From Lichtheimia corymbifera B2541 (Eukaryota > Mucoromycota > Mucoromycetes > Mucorales > Lichtheimiaceae): DNA of 64,000 nucleotides. Below the pieces are notes generated by a model. It searched no databases, was not told the origin of the DNA, and saw nothing but the letters and a program-made list of their open reading frames with translations. Shown piece by piece: positions 21,982-33,882 of this stretch. A program made the position numbers and the translations under genes. Location of the stretch: contig JNEU01001021.1 in assembly GCA_000697475.1 (NCBI GenBank), forward strand, positions 163,337 through 227,336, in the 5' to 3' direction. Within the stretch, counting starts at the first letter, position 1, and each line of letters begins with the position of its first letter.

Positions 21982-24900
21982 ATGTCGAAAGATACCATAA
22001 CATCCTTGATTGTGGTGTTGGAAGGAAGCCAACATATCGAGAATGACGGCAAAATCATTGTATTTGGCCATGGAGCTAGCATCGACACTGTCCGCAATTT
22101 AGCTATTGATAAACTTGCCATTGCCCGCAATATCCCGCTCGCTGATATTCTTTTACGTGATGGATCAGGCAACATTTTGGATGGTATCGACCAAGTGCGT
22201 CAGCAGCAAGTTGTACACGTTGGTATCAAAGGCAGCATCAAAACAACCATTCCCGGTCCTGTCAAATACCCGTTTACAGGATCCATTCGTGAGATTTTGC
22301 CAGAGCCGTAAGTACATAGCCACACACACTTGGCATGAGTGGTAGTAGTAGTAGGCTCATGTATTTTCTCCCTGTATAGTACGCGTGGATGGATGCGCGT
22401 TTTTGAGAAATATGGACCTGTGGTCAACATGAGTCTTATGGGCACCGAAGTTGTGGGCACCAACCATCCAGCTGTAGCCGAGTTGTTTGCAAAGGAGTCT
22501 GAGTATTTCACAAAGAAAATTGGATTGAATCTCAAAGAAATTAAGGCTTTTGGTGGTCAAGGTTTATTCACCACAGATACGGATGATGACGATTGGAAGC
22601 TTGCACACAAATTACTTATGCCGGCATTCAGCCCACGTGCTATCAAGGTAAAAGGAAGAAGAGGGGAGAAGAGAGGGAAGCTGCATGTCTCATTTAAACA
22701 TATTAGGCTTATCTACACGAGATGGGAGTGATTGCCAAACAAACGATCAAAACACTTGAGCAATATGATCCATCAGAAAAAGTGGAAATCTTGGATTGGA
22801 CGACACGATTGACATTTGAAACCATTGGTCGATGCGGATTTGGCTATGAATTTGGTCTTCTTGACTCACGCGATGCACCCCCACATCCATTTATTGATGC
22901 TATGGGATATTGTCTCAATCATGCTGTGGAACGTACACGTCAATTGGGATTCATCAAACATTTGCCATTGGAGCGTAATCGTCAATTTGATCGATCCGTA
23001 AAGTTGATGAATGATATTGTGGATCAAGTCATTAAGGAACGCAAGAACGGACCTGAGGCTGGTGATAAGGACAAGGATTTATTGGGGTTCATGTTGAATG
23101 CACGTGATGAGCATAATTTGGGATTGTCCGATGAGAACATTCGATACCAGGTTGTCACTTTTCTTATCGCTGGTCATGATGTAAGTAGCCATCGCATATG
23201 AAAAAGAAGTATTGTTTATAACGTTTATTTGTATATAGACAACAGCCAACACACTTGCATGGGCATTGTATGAGCTATCCCAGAATCCCAATGTCGAAGC
23301 AAAGGTCTTGCAAGAGATTGCGAATGCCGGCATCACCCATGACGAGATCCCCACCGTTGCTCAAATAAGCGAGCTCAAATATATGCATCAGGTGTTCAAG
23401 GAGACTCTACGCAAGTACCCTCCATTACGCCAGCTTGGCAAATACTGCAAAAATGATTGTATCGTTCCTGGTGGCTATCTCATGAAGGCTGATACAGTGG
23501 CTCTTATTCATGTCTTCGCCATGCATCACAACCCAGAAGTGTATCCTGATCCTGAACGCTTTGATCCAGACCGTTTCTCGCCTGAGGAAGAACAAAAACG
23601 ATCCCGTTTCGCATGGTTACCCTTCAGTACTGGTCCACGTAGTTGCATTGGTATGGCATTCGCTCTTCAGGAAGCCAAGGTCGTCTTGGCAATGCTTTTG
23701 CATCGATACAAGTTCCGTTATGGTATGTATGGCCATCATTTCTTGTAGTATTCATTATATTCATGCAACGTTGTTAGATGGACCTCCCGTTGATTTTGAT
23801 CCTCAGATGGCAACTGTCAAACCCAAGGACTTTTTGGTCAACATTTTGCCACGTACTGATATGCCACAACCCAACACCACTTCATCCACTCCTACAACAA
23901 CCAATGCACATGGTTCTTCAGCAACAACATCACGTCCAGCAGCAATTCCTCAAGTAGATATCAATGCATCTCGTACAGCTGATATAAAGTTCCCACCCAT
24001 CACGTTCCTTTATGGCTCTCAAACAGGCACAGCTCAGGATTATGCAGCTCAACTTGCATCACAAGCACGTGGATTTGGTTTTGACAAGGTTACCTTTTGT
24101 GAAATGGACAAGTGGAATGTCCTCGAGACTGGCAAATACAATCCTCCATCATCGTCTGGCCCTCAGGAATTGGTGGTGATCAGCACAGCAACCTACAATG
24201 GCCAGCCACCGGATTGTGCTGAACGCTTTAGCGCATTTATCACCGAGAAAACCAAGCAAGATGGAAATGAGGATTTGTTAAAGGGCCTTCAATTCGCTGT
24301 ATTTGGTGTGGGCAACAGGAATTGGCGCACTTACCAGGCTTTTCCTCGCAAGGTGAATGAAGGACTTGATCAGTTGGGTGCTGAGCGATTCTTTTCATGC
24401 GGTGAGGGTAATGCAGATAAGGACATTGATGCCGATTTCAATGAATGGTAAGTACAAATGGTATGGTTATGGTAATGGTTATGATAACTCATTTTAAAAC
24501 ATTTCAAGGTCTGCACATTTCTGGGTGCATACATTGAGTCGATTTGGTATCCCACTTTCTGAAGGTCAATCTGTGGTGCCATCTGCCAATACCGGTATGG
24601 AAAAGCTGCAAGTCAAGATCAGCTTTGTCAGTCCTATGGATGAAGAAAAGTGGGCATCGGGTGCAGCCAATCGAAACGGCGAATACAATGCACACATCTT
24701 GCACAACAGCGAGCTTCAACAACCAGCATCCAACCGTAGCACCCGTCATATCGAGCTCGATATTTCAAAACTCAAGCCATTGTATGAGGATGGACAATTA
24801 TATGTCGCTGGTGACCATTTGGAAGTGATGCCAGAGAACGATGCACGTGTGGTGGAAGCAATTGCTGTCAACTTTGGTTGGGTATTGGATTCTGTATTTG

Positions 24901-25895
24901 AAGTGGATGAAGCAAGTTTACAAGGCGTATCACCACGATCACTTGCCGCATCTATCCATGGTCCGTGTACGATCCGCAATGCACTTACCTATTATGCCGA
25001 TTTGACATCACCACCCAGCCGCACCATGTTGGCTATCTTTGCAGAACAATTGAGTAGCACATCGCCTGAAACAGCTGAAGCTTTCCGCAACTTGATCATG
25101 CCTGACAGCCCTGACTATGCATCCTTCATTGCAAAGCACCGTACCATTCTTGATTTACAAAAGAGCTATCCTCAGGTGAATCAATTGGATCTTGCTCAAT
25201 TCTTGACAGCTGTCGGTGTTATGCAACCACGCCGCTATTCGATTGCATCCTCCTCGTTGGCCCATCCGAAGCAAGCACATCTCACCGTGGGTGTTGTTCA
25301 TGATGTACTCAAAGATGGTCGTGAATACTATGGCCTAGCATCATCCTACCTGTCGCGTAGTTCTGAAGCATTGACCTTGCGAGCAGCACTCAAATCATCC
25401 AAGAGCACATTTGGCCTACCCAATGATCCCGCTGTACCTATCATTATGATTGCTGCTGGTACCGGTTTATCCCCCTTCCGTGGTTTCTTGCAAGAACGTG
25501 CTCATCAGCGTACCAAGGGTGTACCTGTAGGCGAATGTGTACTGTACTTTGGCTGTCGACATCGCGATCATGACTTTATTTATGCGGATGAATTACAAGA
25601 TCACGTCAACACGGGTGTATTGACACATTTACATGCAGCATTCTCACGTGAAAACCAGCCATGCAAATATGTCCAACACCAATTGCTTGAAACTGCCATC
25701 GAGGTATGGAGCTTGCTACAGGAAAAGAATGCATCCATCTACGTGTGTGGTGCCGGTGCCATGAGCCGTGATGTTCGTCGGACTTTTGCTACGATGGCAA
25801 AGAGTTTTGGTCAAGTCAACACGGATGAAGAGGGCGAGGCATTTATTCAAGACCTGATTGACCAAGGCCGATATAACGAGGATGTTTGGGGTTAA
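21982..25895 (+). CDS. Self-sufficient cytochrome P450-reductase fusion (CYP505/CYP102-like) with N-terminal beta-grasp-like domain, copy A
   Basis: Six exons: 21982-22307, 22380-22647, 22707-23180, 23239-23722, 23778-24447, 24509-25895; 1202 residues. Residues 1-85 form an extra domain with a beta-grasp pattern (TSLIVVLEG; ASIDTVRNLAIDKLA; LLRDGSGNILDGIDQV). The P450 starts at IPGPVKYPFTGSI. It has the I-helix AGHDTT (split by intron 3), the ExxR motif in KETLRKYPP and the haem loop FSTGPRSCIG. A Pro/Thr linker leads to an FMN flavodoxin domain (FLYGSQTGTAQDYA), then a ferredoxin-NADP reductase-like FAD/NADPH module (RRYSIASS, AAGTGLSPFRGFLQ, YVCGAGAMSRDVR) ending in DVWG. Such fusions hydroxylate fatty acids below the terminal carbon using NADPH. 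There is no membrane anchor, so it should be soluble. The substrate is unknown. Confidence 0.95.
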
Positions 25896-26246
25896 TCGAT
25901 TTTTCAGTATTATCATGAACAACAACAACGCAGCACAGTAATATTATCATTCCTTACAGCGTACCACTCCAATTAGCACACACACACACACTAATAAACG
26001 AGCACATCCCTACATCATTTGACGCCATACAAAACATCCCTTGGTATACCAGTTTTTCCCATCATGGCTCTCCACTCCATCTTGCATTAAACGACATCAC
26101 ATGATCAACATAACATAGAATGCAAAACCAACAATGACAAAATGCAAGATGAAGAATGCTATTAAGTAGTGGTACTAGTACAGGATGGAAGGATGGGGGG
26201 AAGGATGGGGGAATAAAAATACAAGTGATAGAAACAAAACGAACAT
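25896..26246. other. Intergenic between convergent genes
   Basis: 3' flanks of P450 copy A and the ThrE-like gene, with a CA microsatellite near 25978-25992. No gene is seen. Confidence 0.5.
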
Positions 26247-28616
26247 CTAAAAATTCATCAACGGAGTGCGTTGGCTGCCTCTGGGGTATACCAGTAACGT
26301 TGCCACAAACAGCCCAATGGTGATACCTATGTGGCTATTGTTAGCGTGATTTGATTCAATTTAATAAAGGCCATTCTAGAACCTACCAATAGCCGATTCG
26401 ATCATAGCCAAAGCAAATGCAGCTCCTGTGTTGCCAAGATACGATGATGTTGAATCATCACCACCACTATCAAAGATACCAAAGCCAGCCTTGATGCCCA
26501 AACTTCCTGGCACCAGGAAAAACACGCCAAGCAACACGGCATCAAACGACATTTTCCCCGTGAGTTTGGTAAGTAAATTACCAATCAAGCCTACTGAAAA
26601 GGCAGGTACGACTTGAAGAACCTGAGATGGAGCACCAGCATGGCATGATAAGAGATAATTGACCACATAACCGACCACTGCTACAATCAGCATGATAGGC
26701 CACCGGAAGGGACGTGCTCGTACATAAATGCAGTAGGCTATGGCAAACAACGGCACCAAGAGAATAAAGAATCGCTGATCAATACGCTGTACATCGCACG
26801 TCGTCAAGGAGGTTGCATGAGCACATTCAGTGGTAGTATGTCGTGTGCTTGGATCAATGGTGATATATAATTCGGAACCCATAGCTACACCATAGCCGAG
26901 CAAGAACGAATACAAGATCGCATACACCATACGAACCACGCCGCTCACCAGTTGCCTAGATACCAACTCGACCACGGATATGGCCATCGTGTATCCTGGG
27001 AGAATGACAATAAACGATGCAAATGCAATGGGCGTAAAACAAAACGAGTACAGGGTCAATGCTATTGGTAAAGCGTATTTGTGTCAGCTGATGTGTGTGT
27101 GTGAGGCATTTTTTTTGTGGGGTGAGTAAAACTATGCAATGCATACATACCTCTTGCAACAAAACCGATAAGGATGCAAACAGTGATTTCCCAAATGGGT
27201 TGAAAACTCTGTATGCGACCGGTGAAGAGTTCATATATGGCAAGCACCACTATGGGAAGGAGGCAAATGATGATCTATCAGTAAGTCAACCTGCATCCTT
27301 GATTTGTGTATATATATGTTAGCACTCACTTGCAAGGCCTGCAGCAATCAAGGCATCGAACCAATAGCCGCCAAAGAACAAGAGACAACCACAAAAGCTT
27401 GCCAAGCTGTAAATGATCAGGTTGAGCCATTTTGGATATAAGCCGGGCTGATTGGTAACCCGGTCAATAAACTCAAGAGCTTCATCCACAGAGACTTCGC
27501 CGTGGGAAACAAGCCGTTCCAATCGGTAAATCTCGCCGAGTTTATGCATTTCAAAATCCTGCACCTGGCGGATAAAGTGTGTCTCGGTGGTATGTGTGCT
27601 CGGATCAAACACACTCATAAACATAACATTAGGTACGTAAACATACTCAGCGTCCACAAGTAGCGTGTCGGACACTCGTCGCATGATATACTCCAATCGA
27701 TGAGCAGGGCACCCGTACAACATCAACGATTTGACCAACTTTCGCAAAAACTCTTGCTTTTGCAAAATGTTTGCAATTTCAAATGTAATACGCACACGAT
27801 CTTCCAAGGTAATAGGCTCAAATTGAGAGGCGGTAGTCAACATGCTGTCGACAGACGAGCGTCGTGATAATGAAGGCGTCTCGAGTTTTCGTTTTTGAAG
27901 GCTGGGAACTAAATGATTCGAAGACAGCCAACTAGCTGGTCGATGAGGCATTTTGGGTCGTAATTGATGCCGTACTCCTCCTTCAGTATGGGCTCCCTTC
28001 TAACGTAAAAAAGTCAGGCCTCTTTCCATTCCTTTGGTTACATCATACTTACCCGTCTTGCTTTACGTTGTTGTTTTTTAAGTTCGTATTCTTGTTCTTT
28101 TTGCCGTCGTTGTGCTTCAAGTCGCATCAAACTTGATAATACACTACCACCACCGGCACCAGGTGTAGCTGCAGCAGCTGCTGCTGTTGTCCTGTTGGTT
28201 GCTGTGCTACTACCCTTGTCGCTTAGCTTGTCATCAATATCATCTTCGGGTTCCTCCGCATCGTGGTTGATTTTTGTTTGGTAACGATTTACAGGTGAAG
28301 AGGGTGATTGATGCCTTCCACTCAAGCTCAACATGCGTTCTACAAGCGCTGCTGATTCAACAACGTGCTCCTGGAAACGAACGTGTCGATCTCGAGCATC
28401 TCGATGATCCAAAACAGCATCCACTAGGGTATCGGAAGAATCATTCAATTCATCATCATCATCGTCATCATCATCATGGTGTTGTTCTTCAGGTGCAGGA
28501 GGCTGTTGTTGTGTTGTTGCTTCAGAGCCGTCATCGTCGTTCTCCACTACCAACTCTGGAATATTAGGACAAGAGCGTGAGTGATTCAACTGCGGTCGAT
28601 TGGTAGGTTGATCCAT
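26247..28616 (-). CDS. PRM10: ThrE/Prm10-type membrane transporter (DUF1212 family)
   Basis: Five exons: 28053-28616, 27330-27999, 27151-27249, 26387-27061, 26247-26326; 695 residues. A long disordered N-terminus (about 230 residues with poly-Asp, poly-Ala and poly-Gly) carries a charged helix (RRQKEQEYELKKQQRKARR). The cytosolic ThrE domain follows (FLRKLVKSLMLYGCPAHRLE; VPNVMFMSVFDPSTHTTETH) and then about ten membrane helices, with LPGYTMAISVVELVSRQLVSG and FFLVPGSLGIKAGFG as family landmarks. Bacterial ThrE exports threonine and serine. Fungal Prm10-like proteins are poorly characterised, so the substrate is inference. Exon 3 is placed after the pyrimidine-rich acceptor CTCCTTCCCATAG, the only one in phase. 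Confidence 0.88.
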
Positions 28617-29046
28617 CCATGTAATAAAAGTAAACAATAAAGGAAAAGAGGATAAAGATACAGGGTTGGTGTCAGAATGGCGAAAGAAAAAAAAAAGTGG
28701 AGTGTGTGGATGGGTGGTAGCTGTGCCCACAATAGGCAAGTTTGGTCGGCGATTTTCATACCATCGGTTGCCCATTCGTTCTCTTTCACTCCTTCATTCC
28801 ACCTGGTCCGCTTTTTATCCTTATTGAGATTAACCACCCCACACACATACACTGGTTCCATTGGCTGCTTGTTGCCTTAGTCTATCATATAGGAGGAATA
28901 CAATGATATAAGTAATGAGGATATTCTCTTCTTCCCCCCAAATGTGGATCATGCGAACAAACAAAGAAGGCTTAAAAAGTGGTTGTCAAAAGGAAAAAGG
29001 GAAAAAAAGAAACAAAGCGTCTTGCTGTCAAAAATAGATCGACGTA
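28617..29046. other. Divergent promoter region
   Basis: 430 bp between the ThrE-like gene (minus) and a small plus-strand ORF. CT/A-rich, no gene seen. Confidence 0.45.
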
Positions 29047-29422
29047 ATGGTAGCTGCCGACACAGCACCAGCTAAATCCATCATATCAACACAGGGCACA
29101 CCCATCGTGCGCATTGACCAGCAGCATTCAACCAAGCACCGAAAAGAATCCGAGATGCCGAGTATGTATTATAATTGACGCTCCCATATTTGGTCGCATA
29201 GATAAGCTCTCTCTGTCTCTCCATGATGATGCTGCTGGTAAAGAAATCGATCCCAACCCCATCGGCTTCCGGAATGGCAGCCGGAAAAGGAAGCTTGATT
29301 GTACTTCAGGGCAACAGCATGAAACACAAGGTCCCATTACATGCAGTAGTGGCGAGTACGACATGAGCTTCGAGAACATTATCAAGAGACCCAAACAACA
29401 CAACAACAACAGCAGCATGTGA
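29047..29422 (+). CDS. Small hypothetical protein, two exons
   Basis: Exons 29047-29161 and 29202-29422, joined by a 40-nt GTATGT...ATAG intron, give 111 residues. The N-terminus (MVAADTAPAKSIISTQGTP) and the C-terminus with NGSRKRKLDC and SFENIIKRPKQ suggest a basic, possibly nuclear protein, disordered at both ends. No domain is recognised. The model rests on an in-phase splice and the absence of stops. An alternative is that the second frame is a chance ORF. Confidence 0.4.
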
Positions 29423-29952
29423 TACAGTGCTTGTTTATTATGATACGATGGTGGTGTATGGACAAGATAATATTGTATGCAAATAAACGACTGCATGACT
29501 TGACGCATAGCAGCAATCATCATCTCTCATTATGATGGATTCAATTCCAGTGGTTGTGATTACGAGTATAAAGTGAGGCATAAATCAAAAAGTCATAAGC
29601 GAACTTTCATTGTTTGCCCTTAATAGCATGATGGATTCGGAAAACGGCGCAGCACACGTCATAGTTGCTCAGTTGAATGAGCATGAATATCACTCTTTGA
29701 GGAAAGCATCCGCAGCCACCCTCATCATCGATAGCTAGTTTTTAAGGAAAGAGAGCGAGCGAGAGGATAACGGTCCATGTGGCGTGTAATCGCCACACAA
29801 ACACCACTTTCCTGTTTTGAGACGGTTGGGCGGAGGAGATTCAACCCGCAGCAGCAGTAAAAGCGACGCCGCTTAAGCATAAAAGTTAAGCCTACTCTCT
29901 TTCTCTCCACTTTTATTGTCCCTCATTTCTTTCTCCCACACACACTACAATC
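29423..29952. other. Intergenic; promoter of the Ariadne gene
   Basis: No gene. The last 70 bases are CT-rich (TTTCTCTCCAC and similar) before the ATG at 29953. Confidence 0.5.
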
Positions 29953-32039
29953 ATGAGTCACTGTGCCGACCCAGCTGATATCATTACAGTACGTATACAT
30001 CGTTTATTCACGCATGTCATTTGACAGCTTATACGGTTCAACTTGTAGATCGAAGACGACGACTCTATGGACGACAATTCTATGAATGAATCCATCTTTG
30101 GAGACTCCATGAATGACTCTGGTAGGTTCTTTTTGACACTTTGTTGAGCTTTGGAACGAATAAGGGATTGACGGCATTGCAATAGAAGAAGACGACAATG
30201 ACGATGTGTGCTTTGACACTGAGGATCGGCGCGAGAAGAAAGCATACGAGGTGGACTATGTTGCACACAACACCATACACCTTCGACGGATACAGAATGT
30301 ACAGATTGATCAAGTTGTCAATATATTGGGTAAGTGCATTGTACATTAATCGAGACATGATAAAGTAGGGCTAGTATTGATGATGGATCTATCGATTAGG
30401 CTTGGCGAATCAAGAAGCAGCCATTCTACTGCGCTATTTTCAATGGAACAAGGAAAAGCTCTTTGAACGCTATACCGACTCACCAGAAAAAGTGCTTGAA
30501 TCAGCCGGCTTAGTGGATGCTGTTGAAAAGGATCGACAAGTGGCGCCAACGTTACCTGCAAAGCGTGTCAAGAGTAGCTTCACATGCGAGATTTGTTTCG
30601 ACGATGATCCCGATATGGAAACCACGGCTCTTTCATGCGAACACCGATTCTGCAATACCTGCTATGAGCACTACCTCCGTCAAAAGATCATCGAGGAAGG
30701 CGAATGTCGGAATATCCAATGCCCTCAGGACAAGTGTAACAGGATCGTGGATGAGAAAACGGTGTCATTATTGGTGGATGATAAAGTGAAATCAAGGTAT
30801 GATATCAAGGAGCTGCGCAATAATGACTGCGGAATCCATCACACTCATGTGATATTTATTTAGATACTCAGAATTACTTGATCGTACCTTTGTGGATGAC
30901 AATGATGCCATGCGATGGTGTCCTGCCCCTGATTGCGAATATGCCATTGAATGCCATATACCCAGCGTGTCCTTGAGCTCGATCGTACCCACGGTAGAAT
31001 GCGGAGAAGGTCACAAATTCTGCTTTGGTTGTGGATTAAGCGATCATCAGGTAAAAAGTCAACGACGGGGAATATACCTTTATATATCTAATACATAGTT
31101 TTTTTAGCCATGCGTTTGTTCTCTGGTGAAAAAGTGGTTGCAGAAATGCAAGGATGACTCGGAAACTGCCAACTGGATTTCTGCTCACACCAAGGATTGT
31201 CCAAAATGTCAATCGGCGATTGAAAAGAACGGAGGCTGCAATCACATGACATGTCGAAAGTGTCGATACGAATTCTGCTGGGTGTGCATGGGTAAGGAAA
31301 TTCATCTTGAGGGTTGTCAATGGCGATATTCATTCTCTTTTTCTTCTTCTTTACATTCCAGGTCCTTGGTCGGAGCACCGCTCTCAATACTACGCTTGCA
31401 ACAGATTTGATGAACGCTCAGCTACTGAAGCACGCGAGAACCAAGCAAAATCACGAGCAAGTCTCGAGAGATATCTACATGTAAGATATCAGGCTTTATA
31501 TTTTGGGAGGATCTATACTGACAATGGTTTATCCAGTACTACAACCGCTATGCCAACCATGACCAATCGGCAAAATTGGATCAAGAGCTATACAGAAAGA
31601 CGGAGCAGAAAATGGAAGAAGTACAGCAAAACAGTGACCTATCCTGGATCGAGGTGCAGTTCTTAAAGAAGGCAGTGGACACGACCGTTGAGTGTCGAAT
31701 GACGTTGAAATGGACATATGCATTTGCATTTTATTTGGATCGTACTCATCAAACAGCTATATTTGAGGTGCGTAGAAGGGGGGAAAGGCAGAGTGTTTAT
31801 AGAATCACAACAACTAATAAGGCTTATTTATCTAGGACAATCAGCGTGATCTGGAGATGGCTACGGAACACCTTTCTGAATTACTGGATAAGCCGCTTGA
31901 ACCTGAAAGCATTGCACAGCTTAGACAAAATGTGCTCGACAAGACTGTATATGTCAAACATCGACGAGATATTCTACTTGAAGATACCTTGAAAGGATTA
32001 CAAGATGGACGATGGAATTTCTTTGTGGATATTGAGTAG
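29953..32039 (+). CDS. Ariadne-type RBR E3 ubiquitin ligase
   Basis: Nine exons: 29953-29988, 30049-30121, 30186-30329, 30400-30796, 30864-31050, 31108-31291, 31362-31480, 31537-31767, 31836-32039; 524 residues. An acidic N-terminus is followed by a UBA-like domain ([31 protein letters not shown]). RING1 begins CEICFDDDP, then an IBR with [13 protein letters not shown] and [15 protein letters not shown]2 has [19 protein letters not shown], whose Cys before NHM is the expected catalytic thioester residue. The C-terminal Ariadne domain is present ([30 protein letters not shown]). Ariadne ligases work with neddylated cullin-RING complexes. All key Zn ligands are intact and the length is typical. 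Confidence 0.95.
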
Positions 32040-32142
32040 TCGTTCATATGCAACATATCAAATACATATATCCTTTGCTTTGCACAATTGTTTAGCCTAT
32101 GGCAATAGCCCCTGATTTTTAATCTGCGTAAAGCAGCACTCC

Positions 32143-32150
32143 TATAAAAT
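32143..32150 (+). promoter_or_regulatory. TATA box of the exonuclease gene
   Basis: TATAAAAT, 39 bases before the ATG at 32182 and about 100 bp after the Ariadne stop codon. Confidence 0.5.
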
Positions 32151-32181
32151 TATCTTCTCTTCTTCCAGATCGATACATACC

Positions 32182-33575
32182 ATGTCAGCCATAAGAAATG
32201 CCTCCTGCCGAATGAAACGAGAGTTGCCAGGGAGCTGGTCAAGGCACCTTTCAATGAAGCGACCCATGACAACAACAGCAGCCACTCAATTGCAGACGGA
32301 GGCAGCGACTACTGTCAATCACGAGAGCCGCCCATTACAACAAACACAAGCTCAAGTTGAGATTACGCAGCCCACCAAAGCCGAGTTGAATGAGCTTTTT
32401 GACAGCATGCCTCCTCTATCTTATCCAAAGCATTTTAAGGTGGAATGTTTATCCAACCCTGAAACCATCAACAAGCGTATTGCAGAGCTAGTGTGGTATG
32501 ACAAGAGAACGGCAAAGTTTATGCATAGAGATATTGACTGTGTCGTAGTCAGGGCGACACTTTTTATGGATTCGATATGGAATGGCAACCACAATTCAGG
32601 CGGGGTGGCAAAGAGAACAAGACAGCACTCATCCAAATCTGCGGCAAAGATACCATTTTACTCTTACAAGTACTACGTTTACAATGTAAGGCTTCTATAT
32701 TGCTACTATCATCTAGCAACATGTGTCCTTATGCCTTGTATTTAGGTTTACCACACCAGCTTGTCCGATTCTTGAAAACAAAAACCTTAATGAAGTCTGG
32801 TGTGAATATCCGTGGTGACGGTCGCAAATTGGCACGGGATTTCCGGGTGGAATGCAACGCTTTCGTCGACTTGGATCGCATATCCGCATTTCTTTATCCT
32901 CAAAAGACACCCCGATCCTTACGGGCACTCACAGGCTACTTTGTAAGTCGCATCCATCTTGAAGACTGCATTCATCTTATACGTTATTTATAGCTTGAAA
33001 GGAACATGAGCAAGCAAAAGAAGATACAATGCAGTAATTGGAGTAAGCTCAACTTGACACCTGCTCAATTGAAATATGCTGCAAATGACGCCTATGTAAG
33101 TAAGCGAAACAACAATCATGGATGATACTGACCTTTCTTCCTTTACACAGGCATCTTATGCAATCATGAGCATTTTCCATAAACAGCTATTGGCCGCTGG
33201 AAAGTCAATAACTGATTTTGTACATCATCATATACATACAGCACCATCTTCTCAGCAAAAGACACAAGTAAGCAGTAGCAGTGACCCATGATGATGGTAA
33301 CTCTGACTTTTTTTGTGTGAATGTTTTAGGAAAACATTGTAATAGAACAACAGGAACAAAAAGTCGTCACCCAACAGCCAACAACCTCCTCCTCTCCTAC
33401 AGGATTCCCTACAAGCACCACTACGATTATTCGCAAAACAACCACATCCAAAGTTTCATTTTCCCATTCTCGCCTTCATAACAACAATAGCAGCAGCAGC
33501 ATCCAAAATGCCTCTCCACGACGACGTCAAATAGGCATTCATCAAAGTAAAGCACCCAATAAACCTAAAAAGTAA
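32182..33575 (+). CDS. Werner-type 3'-5' exonuclease (DEDDy)
   Basis: Six exons: 32182-32495, 32549-32685, 32746-32942, 32994-33095, 33151-33267, 33330-33575; 370 residues. The N-terminus is basic and Thr/Gln-rich, possibly an organelle or nuclear signal. The exonuclease domain shows ExoI FDMEWQP (Asp and Glu), ExoII VNIRGDGRKLARDF (Asp) and ExoIII LKYAANDAYAS (Asp and Tyr), matching the WRN/WEX subgroup. A Ser/Thr-rich, basic tail of about 90 residues follows. There is no RecQ helicase domain, as in plant WEX and other stand-alone proteins. It probably degrades nucleic acid 3' to 5'; whether it acts in DNA repair or RNA silencing cannot be told from sequence. Confidence 0.9.
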
Positions 33576-33882
33576 TTACATGCCAAATGGGTTATCAGTC
33601 AAGCTTCTTGTTATTAATCCAATGTGGTTGTTTAAAGAAAAAAAAAGGGGAGTAGAGAAGAAAGAGGGATGTGTAAGTGCAAAGTATTGAAATATACAAT
33701 CTACAAAGAAGGAGGAGTGGGGGAAAGGAACGCTTCTATACATCGGGCCGAACCAAATTAGAAAGAAACAATTACATAAAACAAAGAAGGGGAAAAGAAA
33801 GAGAGAAAACGGAGATGTTGGAGGAGGGCAACGGGCAGCAGGAGGCAAAAAAAGTATAAAGAGGCAAAATAAAGAACAGTTT
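33576..33882. other. Spacer between convergent genes
   Basis: Purine-rich 307 bp (GAAGGAGGAG, GGGGAAAAGAAAG) between the exonuclease and phosphodiesterase stops. Only shadow frames. Confidence 0.5.

Noticed and set aside
26428..28567. Plus-strand ORFs over the ThrE-like gene
   Set aside because: They mirror the minus-strand coding sequence, and the minus frames carry family motifs.
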